From Kribbella flavida DSM 17836 (GTDB lineage: Bacteria > Actinomycetota > Actinomycetes > Propionibacteriales > Kribbellaceae), in NCBI RefSeq assembly GCF_000024345.1, contig NC_013729.1, positions 1,364,001-1,428,000 on the forward strand: a DNA stretch of 64,000 nucleotides, read 5' to 3'. Of this stretch, positions 51,209 to 60,044 are shown piece by piece. Position numbers and translations under genes: made by a program. Position 1 is the stretch's first letter; every line of letters begins with the position of its first letter. The notes under the pieces are model-generated. The model was not told where the DNA came from. It did no database searches and worked only from the letters and a program-made list of their open reading frames with translations.

Positions 51209-52285
51209 GTGAAGAAGTACGTGCGGGGACTGGCGATCGTGGGCGCGGTGACGCTCGCCGTCGCCGCTTGTGGCAGCAAGCCGGCCGAGGACTCGGCGAG
51301 TGGCGGCGCCAACAAGGACTTCAAGGCCTGCATGGTCTCCGACTCGGGTGGCTTCGACGACAAGTCGTTCAACCAGACGTCGTACGCCGGTCTCCAGGCC
51401 GCGGTGAAGGAGAAGGGCCTGACCGAGGTCAAGGCCGAGTCGAAGTCGGACAACGACTACCCGACCAACATGACCGCGATGGTCCAGGCCGGCTGCAAGA
51501 TCATCATCTCGGTCGGTTTCAAGCTCGAGGACGCCACCGACAAGGCCGCCCAGGCGAACCCGGACATCAAGTTCGCGATCGTCGACTCGGCGCCGGCCAA
51601 GCCGATCGCCAACGTGAAGCCGCTCGGCTTCAACACCGCGCAGTCCAGCTTCCAGGCCGGCTACCTGGCGGCGGCGATGTCGAAGTCCGGCAAGGTCGGC
51701 ACCTTCGGCGGCATCAAGATCCCGCCGGTGACCATCTTCATGGACGGCTTCGCCGAGGGCGTGCGGCACTACAACAAGCAGAAGTCGAAGAACGTCCAGG
51801 TGCTCGGCTGGGACGACGCCAAGCAGTCCGGCCTGTTCACCGGTGACTTCGAGGACAAGGCCAAGGGCCAGAACACCGCGCAGAACCTGATCACCCAGGG
51901 CGCCGACATCATCTTCCCGGTGGCCGGCCCGGCCGGTCTGGGCGGCCTGCAGGCGGCCAAGGCCAGCAACGGCAAGGTCAACGCGATCTGGGTCGACACC
52001 GACGGCTGCGAGAGCGCCGCGGAGTACTGCTCGGTGCTGATCACCAGCGTGAAGAAGGGCATGGACGTCGCGGTCCAGGACGCCATCACCTCGGTCGTCG
52101 ACAACAAGTTCGACAACAGCCAGTTCATCGGCACCCTGGAGAACGGCGGCACCTCGCTGGCCCCGTTCCACGAGTTCGACAGCTTGGTTTCGGCCGAGCT
52201 GAAGGCCGAGCTGGAGCAGCTCAAGGCCGACATCGTGAGCGGCAAGATCACGATCGCGTCGAAGGCGCAGCCGAAGGCTTCCTGA
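51209..52285 (+). CDS. BMP-family nucleoside-binding lipoprotein
   Basis: A 358-residue ABC transporter binding protein of the Bmp/Med family, which binds purine or pyrimidine nucleosides (as BmpA/PnrA). Signal peptide and lipobox VAACG (Cys about 22) lead into KACMVSDSGGFDDKSFNQ, a family hallmark, then VGFKLEDATDKAAQANPD and ADIIFPVAGPAGLGG. It feeds the ATPase and two permeases downstream, with cdd and deoA after them. GTG 51209 has AAGGAG 7 nt upstream; in-frame ATG 51149 would add MRHAGEGVPGQELGRRRRRP. Confidence 0.9.
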   Translation: MKKYVRGLAIVGAVTLAVAACGSKPAEDSASGGANKDFKACMVSDSGGFDDKSFNQTSYAGLQAAVKEKGLTEVKAESKSDNDYPTNMTAMVQAGCKIIISVGFKLEDATDKAAQANPDIKFAIVDSAPAKPIANVKPLGFNTAQSSFQAGYLAAAMSKSGKVGTFGGIKIPPVTIFMDGFAEGVRHYNKQKSKNVQVLGWDDAKQSGLFTGDFEDKAKGQNTAQNLITQGADIIFPVAGPAGLGGLQAAKASNGKVNAIWVDTDGCESAAEYCSVLITSVKKGMDVAVQDAITSVVDNKFDNSQFIGTLENGGTSLAPFHEFDSLVSAELKAELEQLKADIVSGKITIASKAQPKAS

Positions 52286-52311
52286 GGCCCGGCGCGACCA
52301 CGTAGTACGGT

Positions 52312-52358
52312 GCGAGCCAGGAAGGCGAACCCTGCGGGGGGCCGCCTTCCTGGCTCGC
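52312..52358 (+). terminator. 16-bp stem between binding-protein and ATPase genes (attenuator-like)
   Basis: GCGAGCCAGGAAGGCG (52312-52327) pairs perfectly with CGCCTTCCTGGCTCGC (52343-52358) around a 15-nt loop. It lies inside the operon, 27 bp after the binding-protein stop, so it probably reduces read-through or protects the upstream mRNA, raising the ratio of binding protein to transporter core. Confidence 0.75.
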
Positions 52359-52398
52359 CGTCTGAAGGCTGTTCTCCTGGGAAAGTAGGCATGTCCGC

Positions 52399-53949
52399 AT
52401 GCATCTAGAGCTTTCGGGGCTGACCAAGAGCTTCGGTTCCCTGGTCGCCAACGACCACATCGACCTGGTGATCGAGCCGGGCCAGATCCACTGCCTGCTC
52501 GGAGAGAACGGCGCCGGCAAGAGCACGCTGATGAACATGCTCTACGGGCTGCTGCAGCCCGACTCCGGCGAGATCGTGATCGACGGCGAAAAGGTGGCGA
52601 TCACCTCGCCGCGCGACGCGATCGGGCACGGCATCGGCATGGTGCACCAGCACTTCATGCTGGTGCCGGTGTTCACCGTCGCGGAGAACATCATGCTCGG
52701 CCGGGAGAACACCCACGCCGGCGGTGTGCTGGACCGCAAGAAGGCGCACGCGCTGGTCACCGAGCTGTCCGACCGGTACGGCTTCGCGGTCGACCCCGAC
52801 GCGCTGGTGGAGAACATCCCGGTCGGCGTGCAGCAGCGGGTGGAGATCATCAAGGCGCTCACCAACGACGCCAAGGTGCTGATCCTGGACGAGCCGACCG
52901 CGGTGCTCACCCCGGCCGAGATCGACGAGCTGATCGCGGTGATGCGCCAGCTGAAGGACAACGGCACCTCGATCGTGTTCATCACCCACAAGCTCAAGGA
53001 GGTCAAGGCGATCGCGGACAAGATCACCGTGATCGGCCGGGGCAAGGTGGTGGGCAGTGCCGAGCCGTCGGCGTCCGAGGAGGAGCTGGCCGAGCTGATG
53101 GTCGGCCGCGCGGTCGACCTGGTGGTGAACAAGGAGCCGGCCCAGCCCGGCGACCCGGTGCTGCGGGTCGAGGGCCTGACCGTGATCGACGAGCGTGGCT
53201 TCACCGCCGTCGACGCGGTCGACCTGGAGGTCCGGGCCGGCGAGATCCTGGCCGTGGCCGGTGTCCAGGGCAACGGTCAGACCGAGCTCGCCGAGGCGCT
53301 GCTCGGGCTCACCCCGATCGCGGCCGGCACGATCTCGCTCGACGGCGCCGACCTGAGTCACCGCAGTACCCGGCAGCGGCTCGACGCCGGCATCGGCTAC
53401 GTGCCCGAGGACCGCGGCCACGACGGCTTCGTCGGCTCGTTCAGCGTCGCGGAGAACCTGGTGCTCGACCTGTTCCGGCAGGCGCCGTTCGGCACCGGGC
53501 TGGCGCTGCGGACCGACGAGATCGACCGGAACGCCGCGGCCCGGATCGAGGAGTTCGACATCCGGACGCAGGGCGCGGACCTGCCGGTCTCGTCGCTGTC
53601 CGGCGGCAACCAGCAGAAGGTCGTGCTCGCCCGCGAGCTGTCCCGGCCGCTGAAGCTGCTGGTCGCCTCGCAGCCGACCCGCGGCGTGGACGTCGGCTCG
53701 ATCGAGTTCCTGCACAGCCGGATCGTGGAGGAACGCGACCGCGGGACCGCGGTGCTGATCGTGTCCACCGAGCTGGACGAGATCGCCGCGCTGGCCGACC
53801 GGGTCGCGGTGATGTACCGCGGCAAGGTGGTCGGCGTCGTACCGTCCGACACGCCTCGCGACGAGCTCGGCCTGATGATGGCCGGCGCCTCCCAGCGCGA
53901 GGCCGAGGTCGAGGCGACCGAGAACCCGACCACGTTGGGAACCATCTAG
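52399..53949 (+). CDS. nucleoside ABC transporter ATP-binding protein
   Basis: A 516-residue protein with two fused ABC ATPase domains, as in the NupA/RbsA-like class. First half: Walker A GENGAGKS (about 35-42), Walker B VLILDEPTAVLTP; second half: Walker A-like AGVQGNGQTE, signature LSGGNQQKV and LLVASQPTRGVDVGS where the usual Walker B Asp-Glu is degenerate, as is typical of this class. It powers import with the two permeases that follow. It starts 113 bp after bmpA, beyond the 16-bp stem. Confidence 0.93.
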   Translation: MHLELSGLTKSFGSLVANDHIDLVIEPGQIHCLLGENGAGKSTLMNMLYGLLQPDSGEIVIDGEKVAITSPRDAIGHGIGMVHQHFMLVPVFTVAENIMLGRENTHAGGVLDRKKAHALVTELSDRYGFAVDPDALVENIPVGVQQRVEIIKALTNDAKVLILDEPTAVLTPAEIDELIAVMRQLKDNGTSIVFITHKLKEVKAIADKITVIGRGKVVGSAEPSASEEELAELMVGRAVDLVVNKEPAQPGDPVLRVEGLTVIDERGFTAVDAVDLEVRAGEILAVAGVQGNGQTELAEALLGLTPIAAGTISLDGADLSHRSTRQRLDAGIGYVPEDRGHDGFVGSFSVAENLVLDLFRQAPFGTGLALRTDEIDRNAAARIEEFDIRTQGADLPVSSLSGGNQQKVVLARELSRPLKLLVASQPTRGVDVGSIEFLHSRIVEERDRGTAVLIVSTELDEIAALADRVAVMYRGKVVGVVPSDTPRDELGLMMAGASQREAEVEATENPTTLGTI

Positions 53950-55161
53950 ATGAGCAACGACACGGCCACCGAGCCGCAGCAGCCACCGGCTCCGGCGAGC
54001 CCGGTGCGCGAACCCGGCCGCGGCGGCCTGCCCGGCTGGGCGGTCCAGGGACTGGTCTCGCTGAGCGCGATCGTGCTGGCGCTGGTCGTCGGCGCACTGC
54101 TGATCATCGTCGGCGACGACGAGGTGAAGACCGCGATCGGCTACTTCGGCGCCGCGCCGCTGGACACCCTGTCCGCCGCCGCGACCGCGGTCGGCGAGGC
54201 GTACAAGGCGCTCGCGGTCGGCGCGGTCGGCGGGCTGAACCCGATCGCGGAGTCGCTGACCCAGGCGACCCCGCTGATCTGCGGCGGCCTGGCGGTCTCG
54301 CTGGCGTTCCGCACCGGACTGTTCAACATCGGCGCCCAGGGCCAGCTGATCATCGGCGCGATCCTGGCCGGCTACGTCGGATTCGCCTGGCACCTGCCGC
54401 CGGTGCTGCACCTCGTGCTCGCGGTGGTGGCCGGCCTGGTCGGCGGTGCGATCTGGGGCGGTCTGGTCGGTCTGCTGAAGGCCCGCACCGGCGCGCACGA
54501 GGTGATCGTCACGATCATGCTCAACTACGTCGCCATCTACCTGCTGCAGTGGCTGCTGACCACCTCGGCGTTCAAGCGGCCCGGCCGCGAGGACCCGATC
54601 AGCCCGATCGTGGACGCCAACGCGCAGTACCCCCAGTTCGGTGACACCCGGCTGCACGTGGGCTTCCTGCTCGCGCTGGTGGCTGCGGTCTTCGTCTGGT
54701 GGCTGCTGAACCGCTCGACGATCGGCTTCGAGCTGCGTGCCGTCGGCGCCAACGCCGACGCCTCCCGGACCGCCGGAATGTCGGTCGGCCGGGCCTACAT
54801 CGTCGCGATGCTGGTGGCCGGTGCGCTGGCCGGTCTGGCCGGCACCCAGCAGGTGCTCGGCACCGACCTGCCGCTGACCGACGGTGTCGCCGCGACGATC
54901 GGCTTCGACGCCATCACCGTCGCCCTGCTCGGCCGCGGTACGCCGCTCGGCACCGTGCTGGCCGGTCTGCTGTTCGGCGCGCTGAACGCGGGCGGCCTGC
55001 AGATGCAGCTGCAGACCCAGACGCCGCTGACCCTGACCACCGTGCTGCAGGCCGTGATCGTGCTGTTCGTCGCGGCTCCGGCGCTGGTCCGCTCCGTGTT
55101 CCGGTTCCTGCCCAAGGAACGCGGCACCGGCGCCGTCCTCGCGAAAGGCTGGAACGGATGA
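53950..55161 (+). CDS. nucleoside ABC transporter permease 1
   Basis: A 403-residue BPD_transp_2-type permease with about 9-10 helices: AVQGLVSLSAIVLALVVGAL at the start, FRTGLFNIGAQGQLIIGA and LLKARTGAHEVIVTIMLNY in the middle. It forms the channel with permease 2. It begins directly after the ATPase stop codon and overlaps permease 2 by 4 bases. The first 25 residues are hydrophilic and Pro/Gln-rich. Confidence 0.92.
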   Translation: MSNDTATEPQQPPAPASPVREPGRGGLPGWAVQGLVSLSAIVLALVVGALLIIVGDDEVKTAIGYFGAAPLDTLSAAATAVGEAYKALAVGAVGGLNPIAESLTQATPLICGGLAVSLAFRTGLFNIGAQGQLIIGAILAGYVGFAWHLPPVLHLVLAVVAGLVGGAIWGGLVGLLKARTGAHEVIVTIMLNYVAIYLLQWLLTTSAFKRPGREDPISPIVDANAQYPQFGDTRLHVGFLLALVAAVFVWWLLNRSTIGFELRAVGANADASRTAGMSVGRAYIVAMLVAGALAGLAGTQQVLGTDLPLTDGVAATIGFDAITVALLGRGTPLGTVLAGLLFGALNAGGLQMQLQTQTPLTLTTVLQAVIVLFVAAPALVRSVFRFLPKERGTGAVLAKGWNG

Positions 55162-56444
55162 GCCACACGACCACCCCGGAGACCGTCCGGGTGCCGGCAC
55201 CGGCCGCGATCGAGGGGCCTGCCGACCGGATCCGCCGGCTGCGCGTCGGCGGGCTGATGGTGGTGTTCGCGCTGATCGGCCTCGGCCTGGCGATCTTCAC
55301 CGGCGGCGGCAAGGCGACGTTCCAGCTGACCTCCGGCGACCTGGAGAACAACCTGCTCGGCGTGCCGGCCCAGCCGGTGGCCCTGCTGCTCGGCGCGCTC
55401 GGCCTGGTCGCCGCAGTCGCCTACGTGCTCCGCCGGGTCCCGCAGCGGTACGCCGGCTGGCTGGCCGTCGTGCTGGGGGTCTGCTTCATCGGCGCGTTCC
55501 TGTGCTGGGCGGCGGCCGGCAAGACGTTCCCGCTGGCCAACCAGTTCCAGGGCACGCTGAACTTCGCCACCCCGCTGATCCTCGGCGCGCTGGCCGGGGT
55601 GCTGTGCGAGCGGGCCGGCGTCATCAATATCGCGATCGAGGGGCAGTTCCTGGTCGGCGCGTTCACCGCGGCCGTGGTGGCGAGCACGACCGGGAGCGCG
55701 GCCGCGGCGCTGGTCGCCGCCGCGCTGACCGGCGTGCTGATGGCGGCGCTGCTGGCCGTGTTCTCGATCAAGTACCTGGTCAACCAGGTCGTGCTCGGCG
55801 TCGTGCTGGTGGTCTTCGCGTCGGGCATCACGGGGTACCTGTTCGACCAGTTCCTGCAGGAGGACGCGGAGAACCTGAACACCCCGGCCGTGCTGTCGGC
55901 GGTGAAGATCCCCGGCCTGGGTGACATCCCGTTCATCGGCCCGATCCTGTTCAACCAGACGGTCCTGGTCTACCTGACCTACCTCGCGGTCGCGGTGGTC
56001 ACGTTCGTGCTGTTCCAGACCCGCTGGGGCCTGCGGGTCCGCGCGGTCGGCGAGCACCCGAAGGCGGCCGACACGGTCGGTATCAAGGTCAAGCGGGTCC
56101 GGTACTCCGCGGTGCTCTGGGCGGGCGTGCTGGCCGGGCTCGGCGGCGCGTTCTTCACCGTCGGGTACGCCGGTTCGTTCAGCAAGGAGATGACCGCGGG
56201 CAACGGGTTCATCGCGCTGGCCGCGCTGATCATGGGCCGCTGGCACCCGATCGGCGCGATGGTGGCGGCGCTGTTCTTCGGCTTCGCCACCCAGTTGCAG
56301 TCCCAGCTCCAGATCATCCAGACCCCCATCCCCGGCGAACTGCTGCTGATGGCCCCGTACCTGGCCACGGTCATCGCCGTCGCCGGCCTGGTAGGCCGAG
56401 TCAGAGCCCCGAAGGCCGACGGTGAGCCCTACGTCACCGAGTAA
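55158..56444 (+). CDS. nucleoside ABC transporter permease 2
   Basis: A 428-residue permease of the same family: LCERAGVINIAIEGQFLVGA and VKRVRYSAVLWAGVLAGLGG are typical. The ATG overlaps the stop of permease 1 (ATGA), giving coupled, equimolar synthesis. A large hairpin (56524-56625) follows before cdd, which has its own predicted promoter. Nucleoside specificity is from gene context and the BMP-type binding protein. Confidence 0.92.
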   Translation: MSHTTTPETVRVPAPAAIEGPADRIRRLRVGGLMVVFALIGLGLAIFTGGGKATFQLTSGDLENNLLGVPAQPVALLLGALGLVAAVAYVLRRVPQRYAGWLAVVLGVCFIGAFLCWAAAGKTFPLANQFQGTLNFATPLILGALAGVLCERAGVINIAIEGQFLVGAFTAAVVASTTGSAAAALVAAALTGVLMAALLAVFSIKYLVNQVVLGVVLVVFASGITGYLFDQFLQEDAENLNTPAVLSAVKIPGLGDIPFIGPILFNQTVLVYLTYLAVAVVTFVLFQTRWGLRVRAVGEHPKAADTVGIKVKRVRYSAVLWAGVLAGLGGAFFTVGYAGSFSKEMTAGNGFIALAALIMGRWHPIGAMVAALFFGFATQLQSQLQIIQTPIPGELLLMAPYLATVIAVAGLVGRVRAPKADGEPYVTE

Positions 56445-56523
56445 CCCGGTACGGCCGGTCCCGGGGGCGGCTCCCGCCGTGGACCCGTCCGGACCCACGA
56501 CTGCTGACTCCGGATCAGTCCGG

Positions 56524-56625
56524 CGAACTTGCAGCACTCACCAACCCCACTCGGCGGCGGCATCGCGAGGATGGGTGAGCGGGGGCGGCGCCCGATCGCG
56601 GACCTTGCTGAGTGCTGCAGGTTCG
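56524..56625. terminator. long-loop inverted repeat between transporter and cdd genes
   Basis: CGAACTTGCAGCACTCA (56524-56540) and TGAGTGCTGCAGGTTCG (56609-56625) are complementary over 17 bp with one G-T. The 68-nt loop is itself GC-rich and can form CGCGATCGGGCG-type pairs. It occupies the middle of a 289-bp gap that otherwise holds only the cdd promoter region. It may end the transporter mRNA or form a cruciform. Confidence 0.6.
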
Positions 56626-56733
56626 GCGCCGGGCGCTGACTCGACGGTGGAGGGCGCGCGTCTTCCGCTCCCCGCACTGACCCGCCCGCAGGGGCGGCGG
56701 CGTGCAGGTGGTCCGGTGAGGGATGCTGGTGGG

Positions 56734-57123
56734 ATGAATGTGGACTGGGGTGTACTGCGCACCGCTGCGGTCGAGGCGATGAGACGGGCGTACGCGCCGT
56801 ACTCCGGCTTCCCGGTGGGCGCCGCCGCGCTGGTGGACGACGGGCGGATCGTTGCCGGCTGCAACGTGGAGAACGCGTCGTACGGGCTGACCCTGTGCGC
56901 CGAGTGCGGGCTGGTTTCCGCGCTGCACGCGAGCGGCGGTGGCCGGCTGGTCGCCTTCACCTGCGTGGACCACAACGAGGAACTGCTCACCCCGTGCGGA
57001 CGGTGCCGCCAGCTGCTGCACGAGCACGGCGGCCCCGAGCTGCTGATCGAGTCGCCCACCGGCAGCCGTCCGCTGCGTGAGCTGCTGCCCGAGGCCTTCG
57101 GACCCGAACACATGGAGGACTAG
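56734..57123 (+). CDS. cdd: cytidine deaminase
   Basis: A 129-residue tetrameric-type cytidine deaminase, converting cytidine or deoxycytidine to uridine or deoxyuridine. The catalytic zinc site is complete: Cys55-Ala-Glu57 and PCGRC (Cys88, Cys91), with the substrate motif CNVENASYG (43-51). ATG 56734 lies 6 nt after GATGCT (56722-56727), so the mRNA is probably leaderless. It lies upstream of deoA, with nucleoside uptake genes before it, forming a salvage block. Confidence 0.96.
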   Translation: MNVDWGVLRTAAVEAMRRAYAPYSGFPVGAAALVDDGRIVAGCNVENASYGLTLCAECGLVSALHASGGGRLVAFTCVDHNEELLTPCGRCRQLLHEHGGPELLIESPTGSRPLRELLPEAFGPEHMED

Positions 57124-57184
57124 TGCCGGCCGTCCGAGGTCAACACACTGTCTCCGGCGCACTGACTACGAACGGAGGGCACTG

Positions 57185-58462
57185 GTGACTTTCGACGCCG
57201 TCGACGTGATCCGTACCAAGCGGGACCGAGGTGAGTTGAGCGACGGCCAGATCGACTGGGTGATCGACGCCTACACCCGCGGCGACGTCGCCGACGAGCA
57301 GATGTCGTCGCTGGCGATGGCGATCCTGCTGAACGGCATGACCCGCCGGGAGATCGCCCGCTGGACCGCCGCGATGATCGCCTCGGGCGAGCGGATGAAC
57401 TTCGCCGAACTGTCCCGGCCGACCGCCGACAAGCACTCCACCGGCGGCGTCGGCGACAAGATCACCCTGCCGCTGGCCCCGCTGGTGGCGGCCTGCGGAG
57501 TCGCCGTCCCGCAGCTGTCCGGCCGCGGTCTCGGTCACACCGGCGGCACGCTGGACAAACTGGAGTCGATTCCCGGCTGGCGCGCCGCGCTGTCGAACGA
57601 CGAGCTGATGCGCCAGCTCGACGACGTCGGCGCGGTGATCTGCGCGGCCGGCGACGGACTGGCGCCGGCGGACAAGAAGCTGTACGCGCTGCGCGACGTG
57701 ACCGGGACGGTCGAGGCGATCCCGCTGATCGCCAGCTCGATCATGAGCAAGAAGATCGCCGAGGGCACCGGCGCGCTGGTGCTGGACGTGAAGGTCGGGA
57801 CCGGCGCGTTCATGAAGGACCTGGCCGACGCCCGCGAGCTGGCCGAGACAATGGTTGCCCTGGGCACCGACGCGGGGGTGCGCACGGTCGCGCTGCTGAC
57901 CGACATGTCGACACCGCTCGGGCTCACCGCCGGCAACGCGCTGGAGGTCCGGGAGTCGCTGGAGGTACTGGCCGGCGGCGGTCCGGCCGATGTCGTCGAG
58001 CTCACCGTGGCGCTCGCCGCCGAGATGCTCGCCGCGGCCGGCGTGACCGATGTCGACCCGGCCGAGAAGCTCAAGGACGGGACGGCGATGGACGTCTGGC
58101 GCCGGATGATCGCGGCCCAGGGCGGCGATCCGGACGCCGAGCTGCCGGTCGCCCCGGAGCAGCACGTGGTCAAGGCCGAAACGTCCGGTGTGCTGAGCCG
58201 CCTCGACGCGCTGGCGGTCGGAGTCGCCGCCTGGCGCCTCGGTGCCGGGCGGGCGCGCAAGGAGGACCCGGTTTCACCGGTCGCCGGTGTCGAGCTGCAC
58301 GCGAAGCCGGGCGACCAGGTCACCGCCGGGCAACCGCTGCTCACCCTGCACGCCGACGACCCGAGCCGCTTCGAGCGGGCACTGGAGTCGCTGGCCGACG
58401 CCGTGGAGATCGGTGACGCGTACGACGCGACCCCGCTGGTGATCGACCGCATCACCGCCTGA
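57185..58462 (+). CDS. deoA: thymidine/pyrimidine-nucleoside phosphorylase
   Basis: A 425-residue phosphorylase that splits thymidine or uridine with phosphate to base and (deoxy)ribose-1-phosphate. The signature SGRGLGHTGGTLDKLE (about 111-126) and phosphate-binding KHSTGGVGDK (about 82-91) are present, and the C-terminal PYNP domain follows. GTG 57185 has GGAGGG 5 nt upstream. It takes uridine produced by Cdd. Its 3' end contains a sequence repeated once just downstream. Confidence 0.95.
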   Translation: MTFDAVDVIRTKRDRGELSDGQIDWVIDAYTRGDVADEQMSSLAMAILLNGMTRREIARWTAAMIASGERMNFAELSRPTADKHSTGGVGDKITLPLAPLVAACGVAVPQLSGRGLGHTGGTLDKLESIPGWRAALSNDELMRQLDDVGAVICAAGDGLAPADKKLYALRDVTGTVEAIPLIASSIMSKKIAEGTGALVLDVKVGTGAFMKDLADARELAETMVALGTDAGVRTVALLTDMSTPLGLTAGNALEVRESLEVLAGGGPADVVELTVALAAEMLAAAGVTDVDPAEKLKDGTAMDVWRRMIAAQGGDPDAELPVAPEQHVVKAETSGVLSRLDALAVGVAAWRLGAGRARKEDPVSPVAGVELHAKPGDQVTAGQPLLTLHADDPSRFERALESLADAVEIGDAYDATPLVIDRITA

Positions 58463-58497
58463 CCGCATCACGCCCGACCACATCACCGCCTGACCGC
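58445..58497. repeat. 22-bp direct repeat at the deoA 3' end
   Basis: GACCGCATCACCGCCTGACCGC (58445-58466, written here in two parts of 22) recurs at 58476-58497 with one change, a period of 31 bp. The first copy spans the deoA stop; the second reaches the convergent DUF998 gene end. It looks like a small tandem duplication. Confidence 0.7.
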
Positions 58498-59160
58498 GGC
58501 CCGCCGCCTCCTCGCACCGGAGCTCTCCCGGCGCGAAGGGGTCGGCCGCAGCAAGGTCAGCGCCGCGATCAGCAGCCACACCGGTACGCCGTACGCGGTC
58601 ACGCGTTCCATTCCGCCGGTCCCCAGGCCGAGGCCGTGCCCGCCGAAGTGCAGGACCATCGCGACGAGTCCGAGCAGACCGAAGCCCACGGCGTACCAGC
58701 GGGTGCGGCTGATCGGGCTGTCCGGGCGGAGCAGTCCCGCGAGCAGCAGCGCGAGGTTGCCGCCGAGGAAGATCACCACGGCGCCGCCGAGCACGTGCAG
58801 GTCCTCGTTGATGTCGGCGGGGGAGAGCCCGGCCACCATCCAGCCGCTACCAGTTGCCATCAGCAACACCCGGACTGTCCACGACGCCACGCCGCGCGGC
58901 CAAGCGGCGTAGGTGAGCAGCACTCCGGCGATGATCAGTACACCGCCGACGACGAACGACCCGTTCATCAGGCCGTGTAGCGGCGAGCAGACGTAGCGGC
59001 CACCGAAATCGCCGCAGTGAACGTTGCCGAGGTCACTGATGTTGTTGTCCGCCCAGCTGTAGCGAGTCTTCCAGCTGAGCTGCACGACCACCATCAGAAC
59101 GAAGAACTGCGTGACCCCGACCGCCCAGGCGGTCGCCCCTAGCTTCGTCAATCTGTCCAT
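58483..59160 (-). CDS. DUF998 membrane protein
   Basis: A 225-residue protein with about six predicted helices and the DUF998 pattern (SWADNNISDLGNVHCG, then LMNGSFVVGGVLIIAGVLL and AGLSPADINEDLHVLGG). Function unknown. ATG 59160 lies 6 nt after TAGCGT (59167-59172) on the minus strand, predicting a leaderless transcript. The C-terminus is Arg-rich. It is convergent with deoA, 20 bp apart. Confidence 0.85.
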   Translation of the reverse strand: MDRLTKLGATAWAVGVTQFFVLMVVVQLSWKTRYSWADNNISDLGNVHCGDFGGRYVCSPLHGLMNGSFVVGGVLIIAGVLLTYAAWPRGVASWTVRVLLMATGSGWMVAGLSPADINEDLHVLGGAVVIFLGGNLALLLAGLLRPDSPISRTRWYAVGFGLLGLVAMVLHFGGHGLGLGTGGMERVTAYGVPVWLLIAALTLLRPTPSRRESSGARRRRAAVRR

Positions 59161-59235
59161 GGCTCGACGCTAGGGAGTGCCGCCCGTCGTCGCCCACCGC
59201 GCGGGCGCCCGTGCTCGGGTGGCGTACGCGCGACC

Positions 59236-59904
59236 TCAGCCGGACTTGGAGGAGAGCCGCGCGTACTGCTGGCGACCGACGGTGGCGGCCAACGTCGTGT
59301 CGGGAGTCAGGTCGCTGGACACCGGGCCGGTTTCACGGACGCTGATCCGGGCGACCAGCGTGCCGACGACGAAGCTGACCTCGGCGACCGCCTCCGACTC
59401 GTCCGGTCCACCGGTCGGCGCGATCCGCCGGCCACTGAGTACGCCCGGCACCCCGCGGACGGCGAACTTCCCGCTGTGCGTCTCCTGGTTCCAGAAGCCG
59501 AGCTGCAGGTCCTTGGCCTTCTTCTTCGAGCCGGTCTTGAACAGGCGCACCGTGTACTGCTTCTTGCGGTCCGGGCTGATCCGGCTCGCCTGGTACCCCT
59601 CGGTGAAGCTTGCGTTGAGCAACAGCGCGCGGTCCTCGGCGGGGATGGCCGACAGGGTGCCGAGAAAGGACTGGAGGGTGAACGGCCCGCTCAGCTCGCG
59701 CGGGTGGGGCGGGTAGCCCTTCGGGACGACGACCAGTACGGCCAGGGCGCTCTTCGGGGTGACGGCAGGCGGTGCGCTGGGAGCGGGTGGTCCGGCGTTC
59801 GGCGTACCGGTGGTCGCGGCTCCGGCGTTGCCGCCCGCACAGCCGGCCAGGGCCAGCAGGGCGCAGCCGATCAGCGCCGTCACGCCCGGTGCAGTCCGCC
59901 TCAC
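59236..59904 (-). CDS. putative lipoprotein, function unknown
   Basis: A 222-residue protein with a signal peptide and lipobox ALAGC (Cys about 22). A Gly/Ala/Pro/Thr-rich linker of about 35 residues is followed by a globular part (KSALAVLVVVPKGYPPHPRE onward) with SEAVAEVSFVVGTLVARISV. I do not recognise the family. GTG 59904 has GGAGGAG 3-9 nt upstream. No operon partner; the DUF998 gene begins 75 bp downstream on the same strand. Confidence 0.75.
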   Translation of the reverse strand: MRRTAPGVTALIGCALLALAGCAGGNAGAATTGTPNAGPPAPSAPPAVTPKSALAVLVVVPKGYPPHPRELSGPFTLQSFLGTLSAIPAEDRALLLNASFTEGYQASRISPDRKKQYTVRLFKTGSKKKAKDLQLGFWNQETHSGKFAVRGVPGVLSGRRIAPTGGPDESEAVAEVSFVVGTLVARISVRETGPVSSDLTPDTTLAATVGRQQYARLSSKSG

Positions 59905-60044
59905 AACTCCTCCGCAACTCAAGGGATTCCGCCTGATCGCACCAGACGAAGATGAACGCCAGGCAACACCGGGACGACAGAACTCGCTGTGAGCAAGGCA
60001 TCACCCGCGCTGATCGGCAACACCGCGAGCCGAAGACGTCCGTA

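Noticed and set aside
52390..52407. Five-codon ORF (MSACI) before the transporter ATPase gene
   Set aside because: Too short and without its own initiation signal; it is most likely fortuitous next to the real start at 52399.
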